A model generated the notes under the pieces. That model was not told where the DNA came from. It ran no database searches and saw nothing but the letters and a program-made list of their open reading frames with translations. From NCBI GenBank assembly GCA_963989385.1, contig OZ022499.1, forward strand, positions 80,031,903-80,095,902: a DNA stretch of 64,000 nucleotides, in the 5' to 3' direction. Positions 44,441-57,129 of the stretch are shown here, piece after piece (position 1 is the stretch's first letter; the number at the start of each line of letters is the position of its first letter). Position numbers and translations under genes: made by a program. This DNA comes from Ctena decussata (taxonomy: Eukaryota; Mollusca; Bivalvia; Lucinida; Lucinidae).

Positions 44441-45232
44441 TACAAAGCTAAACTTTACCTTGTTGGCCTCTGTTACTAAAAATAGCAAAATGTGAAAATT
44501 AGAAAATCTCAATAGAATTGGACTAATTTTTGGTCAGAATGGTCCTTTCATGAAGCCTGTGTGATTTCTTGCATTTTGGTATTCCAAGATGGCTGCCATC
44601 TGCCGTTACTAAAAATAACACAGAAGACGAAATGATTCTGGCATCAAGGTGCTTCAAAAATTAATAAATATAAACCCGTCAAGTTGGCCTCTGTTACTTA
44701 AAATAGCAAAATGTGAAAATTAGAAAATTACAATGGAACTGGACCAATTTATGTCAGAATGGTCCTTGCATGAAGGCGTTTGATTTTTTGCATTTGGACA
44801 TTCCAAGATTGCCTCCATCTGCCGTTACTAAAAATAGCACAAAACATAAAATGACAATATCTCAGTAACCACTAAATAGATTTTGATGAAATTTGTGGCA
44901 AAATGATTCTTGCATTGAGGCGTTTGATTTTTTGCATTTGGACATTCCAAGGTGGCCTCCATCTGCCGTGACTAAAAATAACACAAAACATGAAATGACA
45001 ATATCTCAGTAACCACTAAATAGATTTTGATGAAATTTGTGGCAAAATGATTCTTGCATTGAGATGTTTCAAAAGTAGCTAAACATAGACCTGTCAAATT
45101 GGCCTCTATTACTAAAAACATCAAAATTTGAAAATGAGAGAATCTCAATGAAATTGGACCAAGTTTATGTCAGAATGGTCCGTGGCAAAATAGCCAGGTG
45201 AGCGATATCAGGCCCGTTTGGGCCTCTTGTTT
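44441..45232 (+). mobile_element. Family 1-type module array with complete tail
   Basis: Modules of about 240 bp with 'ttggcctctgttactaaaaa', 'tagcaaaatgtgaaaattag' and 'agatggctgccatctgccgt' end in AGGTGAGCGATATCAGGCCC, a GGCCC-GTTT-GGGCC hairpin and TCTTGTTT. No head is directly upstream. It is the right border of the whole insertion in the LINE, and LINE sequence resumes at 45233. Confidence 0.65.
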
Positions 45233-46650
45233 AAAATCTATGAGGACATGGACCAGATTCTGCTGATGTTGTTCGACTTTTCCCACAGGATTCTGAGGTT
45301 GAAGATCTGTTCTGTGGTGCTTCTTCCAGCTCTGAAACCTGCCTGTTCTTCAGTGATAATCTCTTCAGCTTGGGCTAAAGCCTGTTCAAGATGACTTTCA
45401 GCTTGACTTTACTCGGATGACTGATGAGGCTAATGGTTCTGTAATCCTGAGGTGTAGGTTGTCCTTTTAGGGAGTGTCATAATCAGCGACGGAGTCCATG
45501 GGGTTGGCCTTTCTCCTGTTCTCCAGACCTTGTTACAGATCTTTGTCAAAACGCCAATCATGGTCTCCTCCCCAACTGCTAGAACAAGTTCTGCTGGTAT
45601 ATTATAAACTTGAACGGCCTTCCCTTTTTCAATGCAGCTACACCATTCTCAACCTGTCTCCCGCAGGATCAGTTGTAGATCTTCTTGTGGATGCTGAGTG
45701 CAGTCCAGAACTGTATTGTCACCATAACTCTCATGGTTGTATAGCTCCGAGCAATATTTTGTCCATCTGCTGAGAATCTCTTGTTCTTCTGTTAGACATT
45801 CCCATACTTGTCCTGGATAGTTGTGGATCTATCCTGCTTCTCTGAAGTTAGATCCTTCAACAGCTGATATGCTTTCTTGCTTTTGTTTTTGTTCAGGAAA
45901 GTTTCAATCTCCTCACACTGAGTACCTATCTAGCCTTCCTTGGCTTTCTTCACTGCCTTCTGAACCTTTTGTATTCTTTCGCTCCTTTTGCTTCATACTG
46001 CCTCTTTTTCAAATACTTCCTTTCATCACAGAGGTCAAGAACATCTCTGGCGGCCCAGGTTTTTTTCTTGCGACGTTCCTTCCCAAGTATCTCATTGGCT
46101 GTGTCAGTCACTTCTGTATTGAAGGTGGTAAACATGCTCTCTATGTCTATTTCATAATCCTTCAAACTGATGAGTGGTGCAAATTTCCCACCCATTGTTG
46201 CTTGGAACGTGCCCGCCACATCTGGATTTCTTAACTTCTCAAGGTCAAACCCTAGTCTTGGCTGGGTTTGCTTTCTGGCCTCCTTCAGACGAACTCTGGA
46301 GGTCGTCATCACCAGGTCATGGCCATGTCCTATGTCTGCTCCAGGAAAGCTCATAGTCCCACGTATGTTAACTCCTGATCGGAACCGCTTCCTCACCAAG
46401 ATGTAGTCAATCTGATTGTGATACATCCTGTCAGGGTTGTTCCATGTCCACTGGACGGTTTGTGGGTGTCCAGGGTAATCGTCAGTACTAAGGTGTTAAA
46501 GGTGGCAAATTCATCGAGTCTGAAACCTCCTTCATTTGTCTCCGCATTGCAGAAGGATCCACATGCGTTTCCCCAGTCTGCCTGTGCATCTGTGCACGTA
46601 GCGACAGTTAAATGGCATGGCCCTCTAATGGCAATCTGCTTTATTTATTT
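45233..46650 (-). pseudogene. LINE, 5' part: endonuclease and start of reverse transcriptase
   Basis: On -, 46426-45950 is open: NQIDYILVRKRFRSGVNIRG and SFPGADIGHGHDLVMTTSRV match the C-terminal end of an endonuclease/exonuclease/phosphatase domain. The usual SDHD before L-V is replaced by HGHD, removing a catalytic Asp. A coiled, basic linker follows (KERRKKKTWAARD). Toward 45233 frameshifted text resembles PTPWTPSLIMTLPKK and ends LIDF, which joins KKAFDRVW at 39967. The 5' end is truncated near 46650. Confidence 0.8.
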
Positions 46651-47407
46651 ATCTATTCCCTGAAACAACAGATAAATATCGAGAAACGCCAGACCTGTCA
46701 AACTTTTTCCCTTGCTTACCGAGCCGCACGAGACACGGATGATTTCCATAAGATTTAGGGTGCGGAGCCGGCGCCTTCGTTCATTGAGATTGCCCACCGT
46801 GCAAGGGATATACTCTCAAGTAGTTTAAAAGCTAAACTTCTAGTAAAATCTAGAACTGGCGAGATTAACATAAGGCGAAGATTGTAGTGTAACAATCTGG
46901 AAGGCTTTGTGCTTTCAAAAACAACTTGTGTATAGCTATGCGTTGCACAACCATAGGTGGCTTACTTAAAACACGTAAGAGCAAAATACGCTACAGAGCG
47001 CTGTGTCTATGCAATGCTGCGCAATAAAAAGCGCTTTTTGCGCGGCAGATCCAGAATGGCTGCGTGTTTTCGTAAAAGCTACGTTACAGTATAGCCTTAT
47101 GCTACAAAGCACTTCGCGGCGCTCGCCATATGCCTTTGCTTGCTGTCGCCTGATGAAGGACTGATAAAGCATCTTGTCGAGTCGCGTAGAAAAAAGGAGG
47201 GGTTGCTTGCTGTCGCCTGATGAAGGATAGATAAAGCATCTTGTCGAGTCAAGTAGAAAAAAGGAGGGGGGAGGGGTTGTTGGTACAACAGTACCCCTCT
47301 TATTAGGACGCCGCTGGCAAGGTAACAAAAAGTGTTATCAGAGCTTTCATAAAGACAAGCTTACAACTGATTATACATAATCGCTGACATGCAGTATCAG
47401 ATTTATT
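46651..47407. other. No gene; somewhat GC-richer spacer
   Basis: No supportable exon. It contains a 67-base direct duplication, listed separately. Confidence 0.3.
47138..47271 (+). repeat. 67-bp direct duplication
   Basis: GCTTGCTGTCGCCTGATGAA starts at 47138 and 47205. Both copies continue with 'aaagcatcttgtcgagtc' and 'gtagaaaaaaggagggg', with only a few changes. Confidence 0.85.
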
Positions 47408-47650
47408 CAAGCCGGGACACGACAAAACTAACAGTGTAGCATGCGCGCCAATCGTAGACTCACATCAGCCTGGTCTCCACCCAGTCTGATCAGAGCCTTC
47501 GCTGTGCGCTTAAGGGGTAGCTAAGGTTCTAATCTAGCTCCGTGCGGACAGCTAAGACTTTGATCTGACTAGGCGGATGCCAAGGCTGATCTTAGCCTTC
47601 GTTTGGCGCACATGCCACTTTGTTGGTTTTGTGGTATCGCGGCTCATTTG
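47408..47650. mobile_element. Foldback MITE, copy 3
   Basis: The left end AAGCCGGGACACGACAAAAC and right end GTTTTGTGGTATCGCGGCTC are inverted. Inner arms with CATCAGCCTGGTCTCCACCC and GCGGATGCCAAGGCTGATC pair. It is more diverged than the copy at 23546. Confidence 0.75.
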
Positions 47651-48536
47651 TTCTCAGCCTTTAGACTTTTAATTGAAAGTAATTCTAGAAGAAGAAAGCT
47701 TTGTTTAAATGGAAAGAAAATCGAGCCAGATCGTGTGATTTCAAACCATGTGGCACTGGTGACAAATAAAGGCTCAGCTCGTACAGCACTTGAGTGCAAT
47801 CTGTTCTGACCCTTTACTCGTCAAATTAGCCATTTATGGAATTGGCCAAAACCATAAGCCAACAGTGATGCAGGCTCGGTGTAAACGATAAGGATAATCT
47901 GAATATCACATGACAAAACTGCCACATTGTTGGAAGTCACATGCTGTGGTTCATTACTTAATTTGTCTCATAACTAAGTGCAGTTATATAACATGATCTT
48001 GAAGGGAACATGTGCTTTCCTCCAAGATTATTACAGGTACAGTTGTTTAACCGGTACAGACACACTTTTAATTGATCGTGTGGCACATTGTAATGTAAAT
48101 TCTCTTTTATTCTTTGATTTCTATGTTCCAGAATATGTCTAAAAGCCTCTTCTCCAAGGCATGTTGTTTTCCTGCGGATATTATTTGAGAGTCCTACAGA
48201 AATGTTATGAGTACCTAACATTGTCTTTTAGCCTATTCCTGTTGACGATTTTAATCAGTTTCGGTGCAGCAGTGCATTATTTGCTATATCGTGAATGTAA
48301 CACCTTGCCGGCTCGGAAATGAAAAACTGTTTGGTTATTACTAACCCGATGAAAGAAAATTTTATGCAAAAAGAATCCGTTTGATATCACTATTATTAGC
48401 AACAACAAATTGTATATAGCTCTTTATAGAAAGAAATCAGTCATTCAGCAGTACGAAAACGAAATGCTTAAGTTTGTTGACATGAATTCAATGAACGAAG
48501 GACATCACAATTTACATAAAATACCACCAAATGGTC
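47651..48536. other. No recognised feature
   Basis: Unique-looking AT-rich sequence without a supportable exon. Confidence 0.3.
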
Positions 48537-50947
48537 TTTATGCCCCAACTTTGAAAAAGTTGGTGGGGCATATTCCTTCTGTCTTGTCCGTCCATGCTTG
48601 CTGTAACTTTGAAACCCTGCTAGCTAGCGTTTTGAAATTTCATCCACGGATTTTTTATGGAAAATTAGCTGACACGTATTTTTTAGCCTTTTCCCATCTA
48701 TGCCTCTTTTGAAGTTATGCCCCTTTTATAAAAATGATATGACTATCTTGTTAGCAAGATATCACAAAATGTATTTAAGCTATGGCTTTGATATTTGGTA
48801 TACTGATTGGGTATCTGATTAACTTCTGGGACACTACCGTGAAATATTGAGGGAGTTATGTCCTTTTTTTGAATTTAGCATTTTTCCAACTTTTGAACCG
48901 CTTGAGCTAGGAAGCCGGTTTTTGGTATTGTAGTAGCTTTTGATGTGCTAGATACTTTAGTACAGGTTAGATAGCTTTGCATTCATTTATTATGGAGTTA
49001 CTTCCCTTGATGTCCAATACTTATGCAGCTACTAAGCTCAAAATCCACTGGGAAAAGGGTATTGAAATTTCATATATGGATTAAAATTTAGCTTATACGT
49101 ACGTATTTTTCCCAGTTAGCCCCTTTTTGGAGTTATGCCCCTTTTGGTAAAATGATATGACTATCTTGTTAGGTAGATATCTCAAAAAGTGTATAAGCTA
49201 TGGTCTTGATATTTGGTGTACCGATAGGGTTTGTGAAGAAGATTTATTGATTTCCTTTTGCCACAATTCTGGTAAAAATTGATGGAGTTATGGCCCTTGA
49301 TTGAATTTCGCATTTTTTCACTTTTTGGACCACTTGAGCTGGGAAGCTGATTTTTAGCTCGCCTGAACGAAGATCAGGAAGAGCTGTTATACTACCCCCT
49401 GGCGTCAGCGTTGGCGGCGGCGTCGGCGGCCTCATCGGCGGCGGCAAAATGTTAGAGTTTTACGTTTAAGTTTTTTTTTTAGGTGATAGGCAAGGCGCTG
49501 TCAGGCGTGCTATCCAATCCCACTGACAGGTCCGGTTGGTATACTAGTAATTGTCAATACTTATGCAGCTTCTGAGTTAAAGAACCACTAGGAGTAGTGT
49601 GTTTTAAATTTTTATATGAATTTTTCAAGGAAAATTAGCTGAAATGTATTTTTTTTCTTTTCCCAGTTATGCTCCTTTTCTGAGTTTTGCCCCTTTTAGA
49701 AAAATGATATGACTTTCTAGCTAGCAAGATATCTCAAAATGTATATAAGCAGTGGCCTTGATATTTGGTGTACTGATCGGGTCTGAGAAATAGAACACCT
49801 GGTCAACTTCCGGGACAATATCGTGAAATACTGATGGAGTTATGGCCCTTTTTTGAAATTGGCATTTTTCCAACTTTTCAACCGCTTAAGCTAGGAAGCT
49901 GTGTTTTGGTATTGTAGTAGCTTTTGATGTGGTTAATAATTTATTACAGGTTAGGTAACTCTGTATTCATTTATTACGGAGTAACTTCCTCTGATGTTCA
50001 ATACTTATTCAGCTACTGAGTTCAAGGTCCACTGGGAAAAGGGTTTTAACATTTCATATATGGATTCCTTGTTAAAAATTAGCTTATACGTATTTTTTTC
50101 TTTTCCAAGTTATGCCCCTGTTTGGAGTTATGCCCCTTTTAGGAAAATGATATGACTATCTTGTTCGCAAGGTATCTTAAAACGTGTTTGAGCTATGGCC
50201 TTGATATTTGGTATACCGATTGGGTTTGAGGAGTAGAATACTTGACCAACTTTTGGGACAATTCTGTAAAATATTGATGGAGGTATTGCCCTTGTTCGAA
50301 TATGACATTTTTTTACTTTTAGAACCACTTGAGCTAGGAAGCTGGTTTTTTTGGGGGGTTTTTTAATAGTGGTAATTCCTGATGTATTAAATACTTAAGT
50401 ACAGGTGAGGTAACACTGCATTCATTAATTATGGAGTTACTTCCCCTGATGCTCAATATTTACGCAGCTACTGAGTTAAAGAACCACTGGGAATAGGGTG
50501 TTTGAAATTTCATATATGGTTTCAAACGGAAAATTAGCTGACACATATTTTCTTCTTTTCCCAGTTATGCTTCTTTTTTGAGTTATGTCCCTTTTAGAAA
50601 ATGATATGACTCTCTTGTTAGCAAGAAATCTCAAAATGTTTTTGAGCAGTGTCCTTGATATTTGGTGTACTAATTGGGTCTGAGGAATAGATCACCTAAT
50701 CAATTTCTGGGACAATACCGTAAAATATTAATGGAGTTATGACCCTTGTTTGAAATTGGCATTTTTCCAAACTCAGAATTGTTTGATCTAGGAAGCTGAT
50801 TTTTGGTTTAACTGTAGTTCATGATGTGTTAAATATTTTAGTAAGGATTAGGTAACTCCTTTTCAGACTTAGGCATTCTAAAGTTTGACACTTTTAGAGG
50901 CAAGCAGATGGTTGGGGGCATAGTGTTTCACAAACACAATTTCTAGT
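48537..50947 (+). mobile_element. TATGCCCC-headed modular repeat (family 2)
   Basis: The head TATGCCCCAACTTTGAAAAA with GTTGGTGGGGCATA folds back, and 'tcttgtccgtccat' follows. Modules of about 450 bp repeat 'aaaattagctgacacgtatt', 'tttggagttatgcccctttt', 'aatgatatgactatcttgtt' and 'cttgatatttggtgta'. The tail at 50913-50947 has GGGGGCATA, complementary to the head, a GTGTTT-CAC-AAACAC hairpin and TTTCTAGTTT. It is noncoding, and a different head module lies within it at 49350. Confidence 0.7.
49350..49550 (+). repeat. AGCTCGCC-type head module nested in a family 2 array
   Basis: TTTTTAGCTCGCCTGAACGA and AGATCAGGAAGAGCTGTTAT form a palindromic head like that at 59205. A GGCGGCGGCGTCGGCGG run and a poly-T stretch follow, and the host array then resumes at 'tgtcaatacttatgcagct'. 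Confidence 0.55.
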
Positions 50948-52720
50948 TTACATTAAATTCACTTCGAATACACTAATGGACACGATGAGAATACTACTGG
51001 GTACCTAGAAAATAGAACTCAATGAATTTCAAATTAAATATTTATCCGCAGAACTGGCTAAATAGGCTAATGTGTCATAATTAAAAAAAAACGGAGCAGA
51101 CACTTTTATTTGCCCATGGCATTTAGATTCCTTATAGAATAAGGAATCGACATTACAATGTAATAACATTAATACAAAACATTTGTTTACGCAGATATTG
51201 TCCTTATAGTTTTCTACATTTGGTCTGAAAACGGGTCCATATTCTCTCGCTAAATATGCATAGTTTACCAGTTTCAAACTTATTTTCAGTACCTTTAAGA
51301 TAGAAACGAATCCATTACTATATGCGGCTTTTACCAGTGAGCTTTGACAAGAATGTCTTTAACAATATTTCGCCGAATTTCGTTGAAAGTCGGAGATTAA
51401 ACCGAAATACTTCGGAAAATGTTAGTGCGTCTGAATAGGCCAAACAAATGTATTACAGTGAAGAATAAAATTAAAACTGACATTTTAAAGCTCCTTATTT
51501 TTGGCTTAATGGAAAATAGAAACTTTAAGTACAAAGTTTATTGGAGGAATTCCAGATTTGCTACCAATGATTTTTCAAAAGGTAAGAAAATACCGACAGT
51601 TGTCCACTAACTAAAATACAGATTCCATTTGCTAGCCAGCTCTGTAAAAGATTCAGCTTCAATTCATCATTTTAGTCTGAGGCAGACTCACTTTCGTCGA
51701 ATTAAAAAGATAAGTGAGATGTGGGATAGATTGTGATTAGATTAACTGGAAAGCATATCTAACAACAATCTTGTAATTTTTATCGCATATAAAGAAGTAT
51801 TTCAAAATTAGGTTTACCAACAGTCTTTATGATTAAGTTAACTAAGCCTTTATTAAGGTAGTTGGATACTAAATAAGAATATTGGTGAGGCATTCAAAGT
51901 ACTTAACCAGTCTAATAACCCACAGGGCTATAAAACATTTGGATAAGAAAAAACATATTTCTACCGTTTCTTTTTCCAAAAAATCAGAATTTGTATTTCT
52001 GCATACTTCCTTTACACAGTTTCTACACAAATTCACATTTCTAGCATATGGATACAGTTTCATTTTTGTGATTCATATAATGTATAATATAGGATATTTA
52101 AAACAAACTGGAAAAAAATGCACTCATGGGCAGAAATGGAGTGGAGATTCACCTAGCCAACGTATCAATAAGTCGATAAGTGTTACGTTCATTTTATAAT
52201 GGGCTGACATAGGACATGTTATTTTCTGAGCCAATAAAACTGTTAAAACCTTAGATAAACAAATTATTGTTGATGATTCCTAAATCTACATTAACTCTTT
52301 TTTACAAACATATAACTTTCATAATTTTTGGATGAAAAAAAAGTTAGGTCATTTTTATATTTAATGTCCATACCCTTCTTTCTATTAACCACAATGTAAA
52401 AATCATAAAAAACGACACCCCTTTGATTAAATAACCGATTAAAACAACATTATTTTTTCCATTAAATACAAAATTGCTGATACTTCCTAAAACTAGAAAG
52501 ATTTATCTTGCTAAAGGTATATAATTCATATTTCTGCTTTTAAAAAAAGTTAGGTCATTTTTCAAAAAAGCCTAGTGGACGAAGCAACTAAAACTGCATT
52601 TTACCGTGTAAGACCGGTTTGCAGCAAGCGGTTGATGACGGATCAATTCATACCTAGCACTATTCTATTCCACTGTTAAAACTGTTAGATATTCGCATAC
52701 ACAGGTAATACTAACAACAA
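50948..52720. other. No recognised gene
   Basis: Unique AT-rich sequence. None of the open frames shows a known motif or coherent splice signals. Confidence 0.3.
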
Positions 52721-52722
52721 TT

Positions 52723-52750
52723 ATAATAATAATAATAATAATAATAATAA
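52723..52750 (+). repeat. (AAT)n microsatellite
   Basis: About nine uninterrupted AAT/TAA units. Confidence 0.9.
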
Positions 52751-52881
52751 AGCGTGTGGAATGGTTTTAGTAATGTTTTTAAATTAATGTTTGAAGAAAT
52801 TCTATTAAAATATGGTAAAATATGGTAACACTACATGCCCATTAATCTATCTAAATTATATAATATTATAGGATTCCATTA

Positions 52882-53405
52882 TTAACTTCTATTCTATTCT
52901 ATTTCTATTCTATCCCATAACCTTACTAGGTCGTTGGGGCACCACAGCTGACTTCAAAACAATCCCTTTCCACCTTGTCCTGTCTTCAGCTGCCCTAGTT
53001 GAGCTGGCAAAGTCCATTCCAGTCCACTCCTTGTTATTGTCTTCCCACCTCTTCTTCTGTCTACCTCTTCTTCTTTTTCCTTTCACTGTGCCCTGAAGAA
53101 TTGTCTTTGCTAAACCAGAAGACCTTGAGACGTGGCCAAACCACCTTAGTTTCCGTTTTTTGACCAGCGTCAGGAGTTCATCATATTCTCCAATGGCTGC
53201 TTGGATCTTCCTGCGAACCTCCTCATTGGTTATATGGTCCTTGTACGAAATGTTCAGTAACCTTCGGTAGCATCTCATCTCAAAGGCCTGCGTTCTTTTC
53301 TCTAACTCTGCTGTCAAGGTCTATGATTCACAGGCATACAGAAATATGGAAATGACAAGGGAGCGCATAAGTGTCACCTTTGATCCAAGAGATATGTTGT
53401 TATTA
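52882..53405 (-). pseudogene. 5'-truncated LINE, C-terminal region
   Basis: On -, 53317-52910 is open for 135 codons. It reads KRTQAFEMRCYRRLLNISYK, then DHITNEEVRRKIQAAIGEYD, LRWFGHVSRSSGLAKTILQG, RRRGRQKKRWEDN and EWTGM. This is the conserved tail after the reverse transcriptase in the same LINE family as 38870-46650. The element ends in a TATTC-type simple repeat (52884-52915) and is cut off upstream at about 53405, the usual outcome of incomplete target-primed reverse transcription. Confidence 0.85.
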
Positions 53406-54465
53406 ACTTACTAAACAGAAAATATTATCAATTAGCAGGTTTAATTAGCTCCTTGATGTGCAATTAACTTTTTGAATTGCGTCCCGTGTCTTTCGAAAAC
53501 TTAGCGTGTCATTAGACTGCTTACTTTTTTCTATAATTGTTGTCTAAACATTTAAGATTCGGTGTGTCTTCCTAATTAGACGTCATTAAAAAAAGGTCGC
53601 TGTGATCTTTCGCATCTGAAGTAGTCCTTTTGTTAAAATTAATTGAAGTTTAACTGAAAAGTGTGAAAAGTTTATTACTCAAATAGCTGAATTAATTGAC
53701 ACAACTGAATTGTGCAACCGTCTCCAGGCTACGCCCATTTATTACCATTAAACCATATCTCCTAACTAGATGCAACAAAAGGGTTAAATTAGGAATCTAA
53801 TTTTGCATAAAATACTGATAGTCATTAGAATCTCCTCGTTGATGTGTTGCTCAGAATCTCCTCGCCGAGGCGATTCCTAAAGAGTGCACTCAGCATTTGT
53901 ATTATTTGAGATGTTAAGGAATTAAATACTTTTTCCAGTTAAGTTCTTAATTAATTTGTTTTATTATTAAATTGCCCCTCTTGACAAAGAAATCAAACTT
54001 GATAGACCTGTGTTAACAACTTACTAGTTTTATTGCTGCGGTAAATATGGCCACGCGCCGATTTATTTATTGCCCAGCTTATCTGACAATATACAACATG
54101 CGGTCACAAAACCGATAAGATAAACAGAGTAATTGTTTGACTCATAAATTAGATGATATTTTTTTTTTCTGAAGGGTAGATACCATAATATGAACTAAAC
54201 ACTCAGAACGACGAATTAGTATTAAATTTATAAGGTCTTATTAGAAAAAAAATGATTGGGTCTGATTACCCATGGACATAAGGGTCATTTCATATTTAGA
54301 TGATTTCACCGCAGTACTGCTAATCCGAGTCCAACAGGCTGGTAGCCACGCTTCTTCAGACGGGAAGCTCTGCTTTGCTCTCAATCAGCGTGCGCATATG
54401 CGTTATGTGCTTGCTGGTTTGGGTCTTTTTTATGCATAGGTCATAAAACACATTTTGGCTTGGCA
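53406..54465. other. No recognised feature
   Basis: Unique AT-rich sequence. No exon is supported. Confidence 0.3.
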
Positions 54466-54469
54466 TGCA

Positions 54470-55062
54470 TATTTGAGCCGCGACACGACAAAATCAACAA
54501 TCTATTGAATCCACTTTCTGTAAATACTGTAGACAATGTAAATGTTTCTTGGCTCACTGTATATTTTTGTTATTACCATTATTATTACTACTATGATCTC
54601 TTGAGCTGTTGCTGGTTGTAAATTCTACAATGAGCTGGCTTGTTTATCGGTGGCCCATCATCTATGTATTTCTCTTGTAATTTTATGAGCTTTACCTGAG
54701 AGTGACAGTAAAGCGGCATGGCATGTACAAACAGCGAAGGCTCATTTCGCTGATTAAGACCAGCGAAGGCTCAGGTCAGACTGTGCATACGCGCAGTTTG
54801 GTCATAGGCGTCGTTGGTTGCGTGAGGTTAAGGCACAGTTCACACTGAGCATACGCGCAGGTTAAAATAGCCTTCGCTGGTTGTATTAGCCATCTATGGG
54901 ATATGGCATCTATAAAGTAACAAAATGAGTTGTACCAGAAGTTTTCATTTAAGTTATTGAAATATTTATGGTTAATCCATTGGGTAGGCGCCTTGTTTAG
55001 ACTGCGCGGATGCGCAAGTTGGTCTGAACCTTGTTTGGCGCACACGCCATCTTCAAATGTTT
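54470..55062. repeat. Diverged relative of the foldback MITE
   Basis: A left end ATTTGAGCCGCGACACGACA with AAATCAACAA lies at 54472. At 54730-55050, phrases such as 'agcgaaggctcaggtcagac', 'catacgcgcagtttggtc' and 'tgtttggcgcacacgcc' match the inner arms of the family. The two parts are separated by unique sequence, so this is either an expanded copy or two fragments. Confidence 0.5.
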
Positions 55063-57100
55063 AACAGTCTTTACAAGCAAACTAAACGAAAGGAATGTAA
55101 ATGGAAAAAAATGTGTAATTGCTGATATTTAATAGGATTATCATCTTGATGTAGATTTAACATTCTACAGTTTTTTTTTTCTAATGGTAAAATTTCAGTT
55201 AGACAGTAATTTAAAGAACTGCAAGTCATGCAATAAATTTTGACAAAAACAAGGAATTGAATTAGCATTTAATTAATGCTTTGAATTAGCATTGAAGTAG
55301 TGCCAAAACTGGTGACTTAATACAATATTGAAAATGCGCAAACATTCAGGATTGCTATATATGTGTTACTCATTGCTTCGTTTTACTGCATTGAATGTTA
55401 TATGCATTGATTCTTGTAATAAAGCTCAAAACTATTAGTTTCTTTTTTTCATGTGTTTACTGTATTACCTGTTAGATGGGGAAATTTATTTTCATAAATA
55501 CGCCTTAAAATTTTAAATATTGGGACACCTAACATAATTAGTGTAATTTTCCAAAACATTGAATAGTATGGTTAAATGCAAACAGAATAGACCTTGATCC
55601 GACTGCTCTTCGACAATCAGTCTGTTCTCGAGCTGCACTGTTTACTTAAACCTATCTGTCCCAATACTTAGAATTATTAAGGTACCGATAAATTGAACTG
55701 TTTGTGAGACGGTTCAGTTTAAAAGCTGAAAACCACAGACCTAGCTTGGCACACACGGATAAATAGAACTGGGAAGCAAACAAGTAATACAAAGAGTCGA
55801 TTTTATAATCACTCTTAAATACACCATTATGAAAATACCTGTGTAATAACCTCGGTTATAACACCGCCGAAATTAGCTTATCGCAAGACACTGTGACAAT
55901 ATTACCTGAGGGTGTCCTCGAATGGCAGTTAATCCGTAATACAGGTAACCAAGCGTACTAACTCTACAGGGTATTGGAAATTCATCCGGTTTCGGTAAAA
56001 AAGGGGAGTTTTCCCCTTTGTGATGAATTCTGTGGATGTATCTTGATGCTAAGCATTTTTCACAATTTTTAAAAAATGCAAGAAAATTTAATTTCATCAA
56101 AAAATTCATGAATATATTTGATCGATGGGGCACGCTTATGCATATTATTACAGAATAACTTACATTGTATGTTGCAGAATAAGACAAAAATATAAAAATA
56201 TGATTTTTCCACCATTTCGTTTCCTTGCTAAACAATGTTAACGTTCAAGAATACCCCAAAGTCTGGGAAACCCAAATAAACAGACAACCCCATTCTGCTC
56301 CTGCTGCAACCAAAGCAGACCATTGCACTACTATCTATTCCCCTGTTAATTCGGTTCTACCATAAAGTAATGCCGCCAAAAATATACAGACGGAATGGCA
56401 AATCCGAAAGGCTTATAAAGAGCAGCCTGATCTCAGTTTCGTCTATTTGTAAAAACATATCTGCTTAAAAACTTAGGAGCTCTGCGGTAGTTGGTGTCAT
56501 TTACATTGGTAGCTTACCATCAATAATTTTACAGAGGCAACAGGGATAACGTTTAAGCTAGTCACTAGAAAATTTGAAATTAATACCGCATTTTGAAGAA
56601 CGACTCTAGCCGATGGTTAAAAATAAAACAGAAAAAACAACATGTTCCCTGCTCTGGAGGCCGCTAAGTGCTTACAGTACATTTGGCGCATCATTTTAGT
56701 ACTTGGTAGTTATAAAACTTTCTGATATTTCAGTGGTTTACAGCAAAAGAAAATCAAATATGCCATGTAATATTTTTATCTAGGTCTGTTACTTTATTTA
56801 ACGATTGTTTACGTGAGTTATCTGACTAATGGTGGCCATTTTAATCATTCTCTTCTTGATTGAAGCTCCCCCAAAGAGGCGGTTCATGAATATTTAGTGG
56901 TAAGCTATCCCAAGGTTGAGCGAACCATAACTCTGTTTTGTTTAGACAGATGCAATGCAGAATTATCCAGTATTGGTCTACCTTAAGTCCAACCTGATGA
57001 CAATTTGAGGATCGACGACAAGCAGAAATAATATTATCTGGAAATCTGCATGTTGCCATTTAAGGTTATTAGATACTTGCACTGTTGCAATATGCTGGCT
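55063..57100. other. Mostly unique sequence with one dispersed repeat
   Basis: No gene is supported. The segment 55570-55690, with CTGTCCCAATACTTAGAATT and the preceding 'agaccttgatccgactg', resembles 33780-33890 inside the TAA-flanked element. Confidence 0.4.
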
Positions 57101-57129
57101 CTTCCAAACAATTATTACTCCTTTTTCGC

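Noticed and set aside
47145..47230. Hammerhead ribozyme suggested by CTGATGA
   Set aside because: No GAAA core at the proper distance and no pairing stems around it. The motif is just part of the 67-bp duplication.
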